A DNA stretch of 64,000 nt. Source: VAZQ01 sp963739175. Lineage in GTDB: Bacteria > Pseudomonadota > Alphaproteobacteria > Rhizobiales > Xanthobacteraceae. Below, in pieces: positions 10,166 through 18,223 of the stretch. Position 1 is the stretch's first letter; every line of letters begins with the position of its first letter. The notes beneath the pieces were generated by a model that saw nothing but the letters and a program-made list of their open reading frames with translations, searched no databases and was not told the DNA's origin. The translations under genes and the position numbers were made by a program. The DNA lies in assembly GCA_963739175.1 (NCBI GenBank), contig CAVTZH010000004.1, positions 107,401 to 171,400 on the forward strand. The letters are read 5' to 3'.

Positions 10166-11158
10166 TCAAAGCCTGACGCGCAGCAGCCGCATCAACCCGC
10201 CGACGATGCCGCGGCGGAAGAGAAGCACGCAGCCGACGAAGATCATGCCCTGCACGACCAGCACCCACTGGCCGATGTGGGTGAGGTAGTTCTCGACCGT
10301 GACGATGAAGAAGGCGCCCACCACCGGCCCGAAGATGGTGCCGAGCCCGCCGACCAGCGTCATCAGGATCACCTCGCCCGACATCGGCCAGTCGACGTCG
10401 GTGAGCGAGGCGAGCTGGAACACGATCGCCTTGGTGGCGCCGGCGACGCCGGCAAAGGTCGCCGACAGCACGAAGGCGGCGAGCTTGTATTGATGGGTGC
10501 GATAGCCGAGCGAGACCGCGCGCGGCTCGTTCTCGCGGATCGCCTTGAGCACCTCGCCGAACGGCGAGTTGATGATGCGGTAGATGATCAGGAACGAGCC
10601 GAGGAAGATCACGAGCACGGTGAAATACATATTGGTCTGGTTGGCGAGGTCGATCAGGCCGAACAGTTTTCCGCGCGGCACTGCCTGGATACCGTCCTCG
10701 CCGCCGGTGAACGGCGCCTGCACCGCGAAGAAGAACATCATCTGCGCCAGCGCCAGCGTGATCATGGCGAAATAGATGCCCTGGCGGCGGATCGCGAGCG
10801 CGCCGACGATCAGGCCGAAGCCGGCGGCGACAAGAGCGCCAAAGAGGATCGCGAGCTCCGGCGGCAGGCCCCAGACCTTGGCGGCGTGCGCTGAGGCATA
10901 GCTCGCCCAGCCGAAGAAGAGGGCATGGCCGAATGACAGGAGCCCGACATAGCCGAGCAGCAGATTGAAGGCGCAGGCGAACAGCGCGAAGCACAAGGCC
11001 TTCATCAGGAACAGCGGATAGACCACGAGCGGCGCGACCAGAAGCACGGCGACCATCAGCACGAACGCGATCCGCTCGCTCCAGGATGTTGTGGACGGCG
11101 ACGTCGCCGGCGGCTCGATCGCGGCTTCGGCGGGGCGGTCCGCGAGACGTTCCGTCAT
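10166..11158 (-). CDS. livM: Branched-chain amino acid ABC transporter permease LivM
   Basis: Inner-membrane permease of 330 residues that would pair with LivH. It shows the family signature NLLLGYVGLLSFGHALFFG near the amino end and many hydrophobic helices, with the conserved cytoplasmic loop around IRENEPRAVSLGYRTHQYKLAAFVLSA in the second half. The start overlaps the livH stop by 4 nt (11155-11158), indicating translational coupling. It is the last gene of the transport operon livG-livF-binding protein-livH-livM. Confidence 0.92.
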   Translation of the reverse strand: MTERLADRPAEAAIEPPATSPSTTSWSERIAFVLMVAVLLVAPLVVYPLFLMKALCFALFACAFNLLLGYVGLLSFGHALFFGWASYASAHAAKVWGLPPELAILFGALVAAGFGLIVGALAIRRQGIYFAMITLALAQMMFFFAVQAPFTGGEDGIQAVPRGKLFGLIDLANQTNMYFTVLVIFLGSFLIIYRIINSPFGEVLKAIRENEPRAVSLGYRTHQYKLAAFVLSATFAGVAGATKAIVFQLASLTDVDWPMSGEVILMTLVGGLGTIFGPVVGAFFIVTVENYLTHIGQWVLVVQGMIFVGCVLLFRRGIVGGLMRLLRVRL

Positions 11159-12048
11159 GTCACGCGCTCCGTCCGAACAGGCCGGCGGGGCGGATCAAGC
11201 AGCACGATCGCCATGATGACGAAGATCACGGTGTTCGAGGCTTCCGGGAAGAACACCTTGGTGAGGCCCTCGATGACGCCGAGGCCGAAGCCGGTCACGA
11301 TCGCGCCCATGATCGAGCCCATGCCGCCGATCACCACCACCGCGAACACCACGATGATGAGATTGGCGCCCATCTGCGGGCTGACGCTGTAGATCGGCGC
11401 TGCCATCACGCCGGCGAGCGCTGCGAGCGCGACGCCGAAGCCGTAGGTCAGCGTGATCATGCGCGGCACGTTGATGCCGAAGGCGCGCACCAGCGTCGGG
11501 TTCTCGGTGGCGGCGCGCAGATAGGAGCCGAGCTTGGTACGCTCGATCACGAACCAAGTGGTGAGGCAGACCGCGAGCGAGAGCACGATCACCCAGCCGC
11601 GGTAGTTCGGCAGGAACATGAAGCCGAGATTCTGGCCGCCCTGCAGCGCGGCCGGCATCGGGTAGGGGAGGCCGGAGGAACCGAACTGATTGCGGAACGT
11701 GCCTTCGATGATCAGCGCGAGGCCGAAGGTGAGGAGGAGGCCGTAGAGATGATCGAGCTTGTAGAGCCATTGCAGGAACAGCCGCTCGACGATGATGCCT
11801 GAGATGCCGACGATGATCGGCGCGATCACGAGCGCCCACCAGTAGCCGAGCCCGGCATATTGGAGGAGGAAGATCGCGACGAAGGCGCCCATCATGTACT
11901 GGGCGCCGTGCGCGAAATTGATGATGTTGAGCATGCCGAAGATCACGGCCAGCCCGAGGCTGAGCAGCGCGTAGAACGAGCCGTTGATCAGGCCGATCAG
12001 CAGTTGCCCGAACAGCGCCTGCGAGCTGATGCCGAGGATTTCGAACAT
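11155..12048 (-). CDS. livH: Branched-chain amino acid ABC transporter permease LivH
   Basis: Permease of 297 residues with the family's amino-terminal signature LLIGLINGSFYALLSLGLAVIFGMLNIINFAHG and a later loop AFGINVPRMITLTYGFG. It forms the transmembrane pore with LivM for high-affinity uptake of leucine, isoleucine, valine or related compounds. The 235-bp gap upstream, to the binding-protein gene, is filled by palindromic repeat copy C, an unusual interruption inside such an operon. Confidence 0.92.
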   Translation of the reverse strand: MFEILGISSQALFGQLLIGLINGSFYALLSLGLAVIFGMLNIINFAHGAQYMMGAFVAIFLLQYAGLGYWWALVIAPIIVGISGIIVERLFLQWLYKLDHLYGLLLTFGLALIIEGTFRNQFGSSGLPYPMPAALQGGQNLGFMFLPNYRGWVIVLSLAVCLTTWFVIERTKLGSYLRAATENPTLVRAFGINVPRMITLTYGFGVALAALAGVMAAPIYSVSPQMGANLIIVVFAVVVIGGMGSIMGAIVTGFGLGVIEGLTKVFFPEASNTVIFVIMAIVLLDPPRRPVRTERVT

Positions 12049-12063
12049 GGGTTGCCGCGAACT

Positions 12064-12258
12064 CGGTGGGCTCCCGCTCCAGTCGAAGTCGGATGTTTCC
12101 GACTCTCGACCACTTGATCGAGTGCCGAACTCGGGTAAACCCGAGTTCGGACGGGGAAATGGGTGAGGGGGTTCTTCGTCGAAGCATTTCGAAGATCACC
12201 CGTTGATTACCCCTCACCCCAACCCTCTCCCCAAGGGGAGAGGGCGCGCACCAAGCCG
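12064..12258. repeat. Dispersed palindromic repeat, copy C
   Basis: Copy with both inner hairpins (gtcgaagtcgga...tccgactctcgac and ccgaactcgggtaaacccgagttcgg). The central part differs from the others (gttcttcgtcgaagcatttcgaagatcacccg), so the outer arms are partly diverged. It lies inside the liv operon between the binding protein and livH. Confidence 0.85.
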
Positions 12259-12283
12259 TTGCCGCCTCCAGCAGTATGCATGC

Positions 12284-13495
12284 TCAGCTCTTCACCAGCG
12301 GGCAGCCGCCTTCGCTGAGCGGCCGGAACGCCTGCTCCGCGGGAATCGTGGCGCGCACCTTGTAGTAGTCCCACGGTCCCTTGGATTCCTTCGGCGTCTT
12401 CACCTCGAACAGATACATCGGATGGATCTTGCGGCCGTCGGCGCGCACGGTGCCGTCTCCGAACAGCGGGTCTTGCGTGGGCAGCTCCTTCATCTTGGCG
12501 ACCACCGCCTTGCCGTCGGCGTCGCTCTTGAGCGCTTCGACCGCCTTCAGATAATGCGTGACCGCCGAATAGACGCCGGCATGCACCATGGTCGGGTGCA
12601 GCCCCTTGAACTGCGGCGCAAAGCGCTTGGCGAAGGCGCGGTTGTTGTCGTTGAGATCCCAGTACCATGACTCCGTCATGATCAGGCCCTGCGCGGTCTG
12701 CAGGCCGAGCGCGTGCACGTCGGTGATGAAGGCGAGCAGCGCGGCGAGGTTCTGCCCGCCCTTGACGATGCCGAACTCGGCCGCCTGCTTGATCGAGTTG
12801 ATGGTGTCGCTGCCGGCATTGGCGAGGCCGATGATCTTGGCGCGCGAGGTTTGCGCCTGCAGCAGGAACGACGAGAAGTCGGTGCCGGGGAAGGGGTGGC
12901 GCACCTGGCCGAGCACCTTGCCGCCGTTCTTCACCACCACCGCCGCGGTGTCGCGCTCGAGCGCGAGGCCGAAGGCGTAGTTGGCGGTGAGGAAGAACCA
13001 GGTGTTGCCGCCGGTCTTCACGATCGCCTGGCCGGTGCCGTTGGCGAGCGCCCAGGTGTCGTAGGTCCAGTGGATGGTGTTGGGCGTGCAGGCCGCGCCG
13101 GTGAGATCGGAGGCGGCCGCGCCCGATACCAGGAACACTTTATTCTTTTCGCGCACGATCTGGTTCACCGCGAGCGCAACCGACGAGGTCGGCACGTCGA
13201 CCACGACGTCGACGCGGTCGACGTCGAGCCAGGTGCGCACCACGTTCGATCCGACGTCCGGCTTGTTCTGGTGGTCGGCGCCGACGATCTCGACCTTCAT
13301 GCCCTTCTTGGCGGCGCCGAAATCCTCGACTGCCATGCGCGCGGCGACCACCGAGCCCTGCCCGGAGAGGTCGGAATAGGTGCCCGACATGTCGTTCATC
13401 ACGCCGATGCGGATGACGCCGTCGGTGTATTGCGCCTGCGCGACGCCGGTGGCGAGGACCAGCGCGAGCGCGGTCAGGGTGCTCAGTCGTTTCAT
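12284..13495 (-). CDS. Branched-chain amino acid ABC transporter substrate-binding protein
   Basis: Periplasmic Leu/Ile/Val-binding family protein of about 403 residues. It has a signal peptide (MKRLSTLTALALVLATGVAQA) followed by YTDGVIRIGVMNDMSGTYSDLSGQGSVVAARMAVEDFG, the typical start of the mature domain. Two ATGs lie 6 nt apart. GGGAGG sits directly against the first (13501) and 6 nt before the second (13495), so the second is chosen. The ligand is not clear: binding proteins of this subtype, with MNDMSGTYSD, often accompany transporters for aromatic acids or amides as well as amino acids. Confidence 0.9.
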   Translation of the reverse strand: MKRLSTLTALALVLATGVAQAQYTDGVIRIGVMNDMSGTYSDLSGQGSVVAARMAVEDFGAAKKGMKVEIVGADHQNKPDVGSNVVRTWLDVDRVDVVVDVPTSSVALAVNQIVREKNKVFLVSGAAASDLTGAACTPNTIHWTYDTWALANGTGQAIVKTGGNTWFFLTANYAFGLALERDTAAVVVKNGGKVLGQVRHPFPGTDFSSFLLQAQTSRAKIIGLANAGSDTINSIKQAAEFGIVKGGQNLAALLAFITDVHALGLQTAQGLIMTESWYWDLNDNNRAFAKRFAPQFKGLHPTMVHAGVYSAVTHYLKAVEALKSDADGKAVVAKMKELPTQDPLFGDGTVRADGRKIHPMYLFEVKTPKESKGPWDYYKVRATIPAEQAFRPLSEGGCPLVKS

Positions 13496-13527
13496 CCTCA
13501 TCCTCCCGTTCTGGGCGTCTCCCGGCG

Positions 13528-14238
13528 TTACACGCCGAGATAGTCGTGGAGCTTCGCCATGTTGGCGCCGAGTTCCGAATTGGCGAGTTGATCGATGATC
13601 TTGCCATTCTCCATCACGTAGTGGCGGTCCGCAACCGTCGCGGCGAAGCGGAAATTCTGCTCAACCAAAAGGATGGTGAAGCCTTGCTCCTTGAGCATGC
13701 CGATGGTTCGCCCGATCTGCTGGATGATCACCGGCGCGAGCCCTTCGGTCGGCTCGTCGAGCAGCAGGAGGCGCGCACCGGTGCGCAGGATGCGGCCGAT
13801 CGCCAGCATCTGCTGCTCGCCACCGGAGAGTTTGGTGCCTTGGCTGCGCAGGCGCTCCTTGAGGTTCGGGAATAATTCGAAGATGCGCGCAAGCTCAAGC
13901 CCGCCGGGACGCACGACGGGCGGCAACAGCAGGTTCTCCTCGACATTGAGGCTCGCAAAGATGCCGCGCTCTTCCGGACAGAACGCGAGCCCCGCCCGCG
14001 CAATGCGGTCGCTGGTGAGCGCGATCAGCTCGTTGCCCTCGTAGCGCACCGAGCCGGTGCGCTTGGTCACGATGCCCATGATCGCCTTCAGCGTCGTGGT
14101 CTTGCCGGCGCCGTTGCGGCCAAGCAGGGTGACGACCTCGCCGCTGCGGACGTTGAAATTGACGCCGTGCAGCACATGCAACTCGCCGTACCAGGCCTGC
14201 AGGTCTTCGACCGTGAGCAGCGGTGTGGGGCTAAGCAT
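13528..14238 (-). CDS. livF: Branched-chain amino acid ABC transporter ATP-binding protein LivF
   Basis: Cytoplasmic ATPase of 236 residues. Walker A is LGRNGAGKTTTLKAIMG, the signature KLSGGEQQMLAIGRIL, Walker B RLLLLDEPTEGLAP and the H-loop region TILLVEQNF. The short length and the sequence LVEQN are typical of LivF rather than LivG. It lies 32 nt upstream of the binding-protein gene, same strand. The gap to livG (14239-14501) holds repeat copy D. Confidence 0.93.
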   Translation of the reverse strand: MLSPTPLLTVEDLQAWYGELHVLHGVNFNVRSGEVVTLLGRNGAGKTTTLKAIMGIVTKRTGSVRYEGNELIALTSDRIARAGLAFCPEERGIFASLNVEENLLLPPVVRPGGLELARIFELFPNLKERLRSQGTKLSGGEQQMLAIGRILRTGARLLLLDEPTEGLAPVIIQQIGRTIGMLKEQGFTILLVEQNFRFAATVADRHYVMENGKIIDQLANSELGANMAKLHDYLGV

Positions 14239-14278
14239 AACTCATCCGTGCGTTTGACTCCGACCGCGCAACGGACTC

Positions 14279-14463
14279 GGTGGATTCCCTCTCCAGCCGA
14301 AGTCGGATGTTTCCGACTTCGGCCACGTAATTTGGTGCCGAACTCGGGTAAACCCGAGTTCGGATGGGGAGAGGGTTAGGGTGAGGGGGTTCGAACCTAT
14401 CGAGGGAGCTACACCCCCTCACCCCACCCCTCTCCCCAACGGGGAGAGGGAGCCGACCCAGCC
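14279..14463. repeat. Dispersed palindromic repeat, copy D
   Basis: Nearly identical to copy A across its length, including ccgaagtcggatgtttccgacttcgg, the second hairpin, and the outer ggggagagggttagggtgaggggg arm. It lies between livF and livG. Confidence 0.85.
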
Positions 14464-14501
14464 CGCGGCCCGGCTTCCTCACGACCTGACAACGGAGGGG
14501 G

Positions 14502-15257
14502 CTACGCATGGCCCACCCCGAGATAGGCTTCGCGCACCGCCGGGTTGGCCGAGACCGTGTCGTAGTCGCCTTCGGCAAGCACGCGGCCGCGCGTGAGCAC
14601 CGTGATGGTGTCGGAGAGGTCGGCGACCACGCTCAGATTGTGCTCGACCATCAGCACGGTGCGGTCGGCGGCGACGCGCTTGATCAGCGCGCTGATGCGG
14701 TCGATATCCTCGTGGCCCATGCCTGCCATCGGCTCGTCGAGCAGCAGCATGTCGGGATCGAGCGCCAGCGTCGTCGCGATCTCGAGCGCGCGCTTGCGGC
14801 CGTAGGGCAGCTCGACCGCGGTGGCGTAGGCGAAGCGTCCGAGCCCGACGTCGTCGATCAGCGCCAGCGCGCGCTGGTTGAGCGCATCGAGCACGCGCTT
14901 GGACTTCCAGAAGTCGAACAAGTCGCCGCGCTTGCGCTGGAGCGCGACGCGCACGTTCTCGAGCACGGTGAGGTGAGGGAACACCGCCGAGATCTGGAAC
15001 GAGCGCACCATCCCGATCCGCGCCACGTCGGGCGCCGCCAGCGCCGTGATGTCGCGGCCGTTGTAGACGATGCGGCCGTTCGTCGGCCGCAGGAATTTGG
15101 TGAGCAGGTTGAAAACGGTGGTCTTGCCGGCGCCGTTCGGCCCAATCAGCGCGTGGATCGAGCCGCGCGCCACTTTCAGGTCGACCCCGCCGACTGCCAC
15201 AAAGCCGGCGAATTCCATTCTGAGATCGTGGGTTTCCAGGATAAAGTCGCCACGCAC
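14502..15257 (-). CDS. livG: Branched-chain amino acid ABC transporter ATP-binding protein LivG
   Basis: ATPase of 251 residues. It begins near VRGDFILETHDLRMEF, with Walker A IGPNGAGKTTVFNLLTKFL, the family-specific MVRSFQISAVFPHLTVLENV, and Walker B PDMLLLDEPMAGMG. The signature motif is degenerate (ELPYGRKRALEIATTLAL in place of LSYGQ), as is common in LivG. No ATG gives the right length; GTG at 15257 is chosen, placing the start 15 residues before the first strand. The first gene of the operon, it is divergent from the membrane/ferredoxin fusion at 15371. Confidence 0.9.
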   Translation of the reverse strand: MRGDFILETHDLRMEFAGFVAVGGVDLKVARGSIHALIGPNGAGKTTVFNLLTKFLRPTNGRIVYNGRDITALAAPDVARIGMVRSFQISAVFPHLTVLENVRVALQRKRGDLFDFWKSKRVLDALNQRALALIDDVGLGRFAYATAVELPYGRKRALEIATTLALDPDMLLLDEPMAGMGHEDIDRISALIKRVAADRTVLMVEHNLSVVADLSDTITVLTRGRVLAEGDYDTVSANPAVREAYLGVGHA

Positions 15258-15370
15258 GACGCCACGGCCCCTGTCTGGACGAGCATATTGGTAGCACGTT
15301 CGGCACAGAGTGGGCCAAAATGTTGGCCCGGCCCGGCAATCGTTGGGCACGACGGCGGGTTGGGTACGGA
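15258..15370. promoter_or_regulatory. Short divergent intergenic region (liv operon / fusion cassette)
   Basis: Only 113 bp separate livG (leftward) from the fusion gene (rightward), so promoters for both must lie here or inside the genes. The stretch contains an imperfect palindrome tgggccaaaatgttggccc (about 15311-15329). No certain sigma-70 boxes are visible. Assignment as a regulatory region is inference from gene orientation. Confidence 0.4.
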
Positions 15371-16885
15371 ATGAACGTTCTCTTGCGCGGCGATCTCCTG
15401 CAACGGTTGCGGCTCGCCAGCGGGCTAGTCCTCTTTGCATTTGCCGGCGCGCACTTCCTCAACCACGGTTTGGGGCTGGTGAGCCTCGAGGCCATGCACC
15501 AGATGCAGGATATCCGCACGTCGATCACGCGCTCGACGGTCGGAACCATCGTGCTGCTGGCCGCTCTCGTCACCCATATTTCGCTCGGCCTGTACAAGCT
15601 TGCGATGCGCCGCACGCTGCGGATGCCATTGTGGGAGGCGCTGCAAATCCTGATTGCGCTTGCGATTCCCTTTCTGTTGTTTCCCCACATCGTCAATACG
15701 CGGATCGCGCACGTCTTTTTCAACGTCAACGACAGCTACCTCTACGAGCTCGCCAGACTTTGGCCCGACCGTGCCGTGCTCCAGAGCCTGCTGCTGGCTC
15801 TGGTGTGGGCGCATGGCTGCATCGGACTGCACTACTGGCTCAGACTGCACGGTCGCTATGCCGCCGCCCGGCCCACGCTATGGACCATCGCCGCGCTGGT
15901 GCCGATCGCGGGAATCGCCGGGTTTGCGGTGTCCGGGCAATTGACCGCGGACGTCATGCGCGATCCGGACGCGCTCGCGCAGCTCAAGCAGCGGTCGAAC
16001 TGGCCGAATGCCGCGGACGGCGCCGTCATGGCGCAGATGCGCGATTGGACCCAGTACTTTTTTGGGGCGGTGCTGGCCGGTTTATTCGGGTACCATGTTT
16101 TCAGAGCGTACCGATCGCGCGCACGGGCAGATTTAGAGGTCACCTATCAGGATGGTCCCACTGTCGCCGCCACGAGGGGCATGACCTTGTTGGAGATAAG
16201 CCGTGCTTCAGGAGTGCCGCACGCCTCGGTGTGCGGTGGGCGGGCGCGTTGCTTCACCTGCCGGGTCAAAGTCGACCAGGGACTGGAAGACCTGCCGGCG
16301 CCCAATCGCGCGGAGACCGTTGCGCTGCGCGCCTTGGAGGCGTCCGCGAACATACGGCTGGCGTGTCAAACCCGGCCCACCGCCTCGCTGACAGTGACCG
16401 TTCTCCACAAGCCGCGCGTGCCGGGTCCCTTGCAGGTCGAGTTCGTTGAAATCAAATCGGTCACCGCCGCCCATGCCAGGGCAATTCTCAGCGACGACGT
16501 GACCGAAATCGAGAACGCCGATCCCGCGGCAATCACGCGCTGGTTCTCCGACAAATTTGCCTATCCCGTGATCGCGCCGATCTTGTCTTTGCAAGGCTTT
16601 TTGTTGCGCGGAGCCCGCATCGACTATCTGCACGACCGTCCGGCACCGGCGCTCGTCTATTCACGGGGCGGCCACCTCATTTCTCTTTATTTGATGCCGT
16701 CCACCGATTCCGAAAGCTTCGCGGTTCGCGGCAATCGGGGCGGCTACAGCGTCGTCGGATGGGCGGATTCGAATTTCGCCTACTTCGCGGCCTCCGACAT
16801 CGATCGGAACGTGCTGGACGCCTTGCAGGACAGTCTGAGTGAGGCAGTCGGGTCCCGCGTGGTGACGGCGGAGGAGCTGTCGTGA
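15371..16885 (+). CDS. Membrane / 2Fe-2S ferredoxin / anti-sigma-like fusion protein
   Basis: A 504-residue protein in three parts. Residues about 10-255 form six hydrophobic helices rich in histidine (GAHFLNHGLGL, LVTHISLGLYKL, LVWAHGCIGLHYWLRL, GYHVFRAY), resembling the membrane anchor found in rhizobial adenylate cyclases and suggestive of heme binding. Residues about 260-350 are a plant/adrenodoxin-like 2Fe-2S domain with Cys288, Cys294, Cys297 and Cys332 (CX5CX2CX34C). Residues about 385-500 (ITRWFSDKFAYPVIAP, SRGGHLISLYLMPS, GYSVVGWADSNFAYFAAS) resemble the carboxy-terminal domain of transmembrane anti-sigma factors of the RsiW kind. No cyclase domain and no neighbouring sigma factor gene is seen. 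It heads a cassette with a peptide exporter. Start at ATG 15371 matches related anchors; an upstream ATG at 15320 is possible. Confidence 0.75.
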   Translation: MNVLLRGDLLQRLRLASGLVLFAFAGAHFLNHGLGLVSLEAMHQMQDIRTSITRSTVGTIVLLAALVTHISLGLYKLAMRRTLRMPLWEALQILIALAIPFLLFPHIVNTRIAHVFFNVNDSYLYELARLWPDRAVLQSLLLALVWAHGCIGLHYWLRLHGRYAAARPTLWTIAALVPIAGIAGFAVSGQLTADVMRDPDALAQLKQRSNWPNAADGAVMAQMRDWTQYFFGAVLAGLFGYHVFRAYRSRARADLEVTYQDGPTVAATRGMTLLEISRASGVPHASVCGGRARCFTCRVKVDQGLEDLPAPNRAETVALRALEASANIRLACQTRPTASLTVTVLHKPRVPGPLQVEFVEIKSVTAAHARAILSDDVTEIENADPAAITRWFSDKFAYPVIAPILSLQGFLLRGARIDYLHDRPAPALVYSRGGHLISLYLMPSTDSESFAVRGNRGGYSVVGWADSNFAYFAASDIDRNVLDALQDSLSEAVGSRVVTAEELS

Positions 16886-16978
16886 CGCCATTGGATCGTA
16901 TCGCACGCGTTTGCAGGTTGCGTGGAATGGGCGCTATCCCCGACGCGCAATGGCTTCATTTCAATCGGAGAGCGTTCC

Positions 16979-18223
16979 ATGGCTGAATTGTTTCGACGCG
17001 AAGCCGTTCGTCATGCGACCCGTCGTCTGGAGGGGGAGGTGATTCTTGCAACGCCCCTCTCGGTGAAGACCTTGGGACTTTTTCTGGTCGCGGTCATATT
17101 TGCGGCGGTCGTGTTTCTCACCACAGCCACCTACGCCCGCAAGGCGACCGTTACGGGTCTGATCGTTCCTGATCAGGGAATGATTCGTGCGTCGATCCTC
17201 GCGGCCGGCTCCTTGCAAAGCGTGATGGTGAAGGAGGGCGACATCGTCGCCGCCGGCGATCGGCTTGCGGTCGTCAATCTTGCGGCAGAATCCGCGGCCG
17301 GTAATGTCGGCGATGTAATTTCAAAAAGCCTGACAACGGAGGCCCTGGCGGCGCGGGCCAAGGCGGAGTCGGCGCTGGCGCGGCTGCAGGTCGAGTTCGA
17401 ACAAGCGAAAATCCGCCTGTCCAGAAGCCTTGCCGAGCAGGAACAGATCGCGGTGCAAATCAAGTTGCAGGAAGAACGGGTGGGACTCGGCGAAGCCGAC
17501 CTGGCACGCGCGCTCGAGATCGCCGCCAAGGGTTTCATGGCGCGGCGCGATGTCGACGCGCGGCGCTCCAGCCTGCTGCTCTTGCAACAAGAGCTCGCGA
17601 CACAGCGCCGGATGCTGGCGACCAGCGAGCGCGAGGTTGCGGATCTGAGGGCGCGTCTCGCGGGAATTCCACTGGAGATCGACGCGGCGAAGGCGGAGGC
17701 AGCCGGTGCTGCCGCGGCCCTGGAGCAGCGCACCGTGGACGCCGAGTCCCGTCGATTGCAGTTCGTCACCGCACCGATCGGCGGCCGTATCGCAGCGCTA
17801 CCGGTGGTGACCGGCCAGACCGTCAGTGCCGGCGCGACCGTGGCGGTCATTGTGCCGGAAGGCGGGCAACTGGAGGCGGAGCTGCTGGCGCCGTCACGCG
17901 CCATTGGGTTTGTGCGTGCTGGCCAACAGGTGCAGATCAGCCTGCAGGCGTTCCCGTACCAGCGCTTCGGCACAGTGTCGGGACGGATTCGCCTGGTGTC
18001 CAGCACCGTGTTGTCACCCAATGAAGTTGCAATTCAGGGGCTGAATATCCAGGAGCCGACGTTCCGCATCCGCGTGAGCTTGGGGCAGGAGTTGATGCAG
18101 GCGTATGGCGAAAGCTATCCCCTGCAGCCTGGCATGCTGGTGTCCGGTGATATCGTGTTCGACCGCCGCACGCTCATCCAATGGCTGTTCGATCCCATCT
18201 ATGCCGTGGCGGGGCGTCTATGA
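16979..18223 (+). CDS. HlyD-family periplasmic adaptor of a peptide exporter
   Basis: Membrane-fusion protein of 414 residues linking an inner-membrane ABC exporter to the outer membrane. It has a short cytoplasmic start, one transmembrane helix (LGLFLVAVIFAAVVFLTTATYA), a barrel-sandwich half motif (GSLQSVMVKEGDIVAAGDRLAVV), a long coiled-coil hairpin (about residues 115-255), the second lipoyl half (APIGGRIAALPVVTGQTVSAGATVAVIVPEGG) and a beta-barrel end (PLQPGMLVSGDIVFDRRTLIQWLFDPIY). The latter resembles adaptors of colicin V-type exporters. GGAG 7 nt upstream supports ATG 16979. Its stop overlaps the start of the ABC gene (ATGA at 18220-18223). Confidence 0.9.
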   Translation: MAELFRREAVRHATRRLEGEVILATPLSVKTLGLFLVAVIFAAVVFLTTATYARKATVTGLIVPDQGMIRASILAAGSLQSVMVKEGDIVAAGDRLAVVNLAAESAAGNVGDVISKSLTTEALAARAKAESALARLQVEFEQAKIRLSRSLAEQEQIAVQIKLQEERVGLGEADLARALEIAAKGFMARRDVDARRSSLLLLQQELATQRRMLATSEREVADLRARLAGIPLEIDAAKAEAAGAAAALEQRTVDAESRRLQFVTAPIGGRIAALPVVTGQTVSAGATVAVIVPEGGQLEAELLAPSRAIGFVRAGQQVQISLQAFPYQRFGTVSGRIRLVSSTVLSPNEVAIQGLNIQEPTFRIRVSLGQELMQAYGESYPLQPGMLVSGDIVFDRRTLIQWLFDPIYAVAGRL

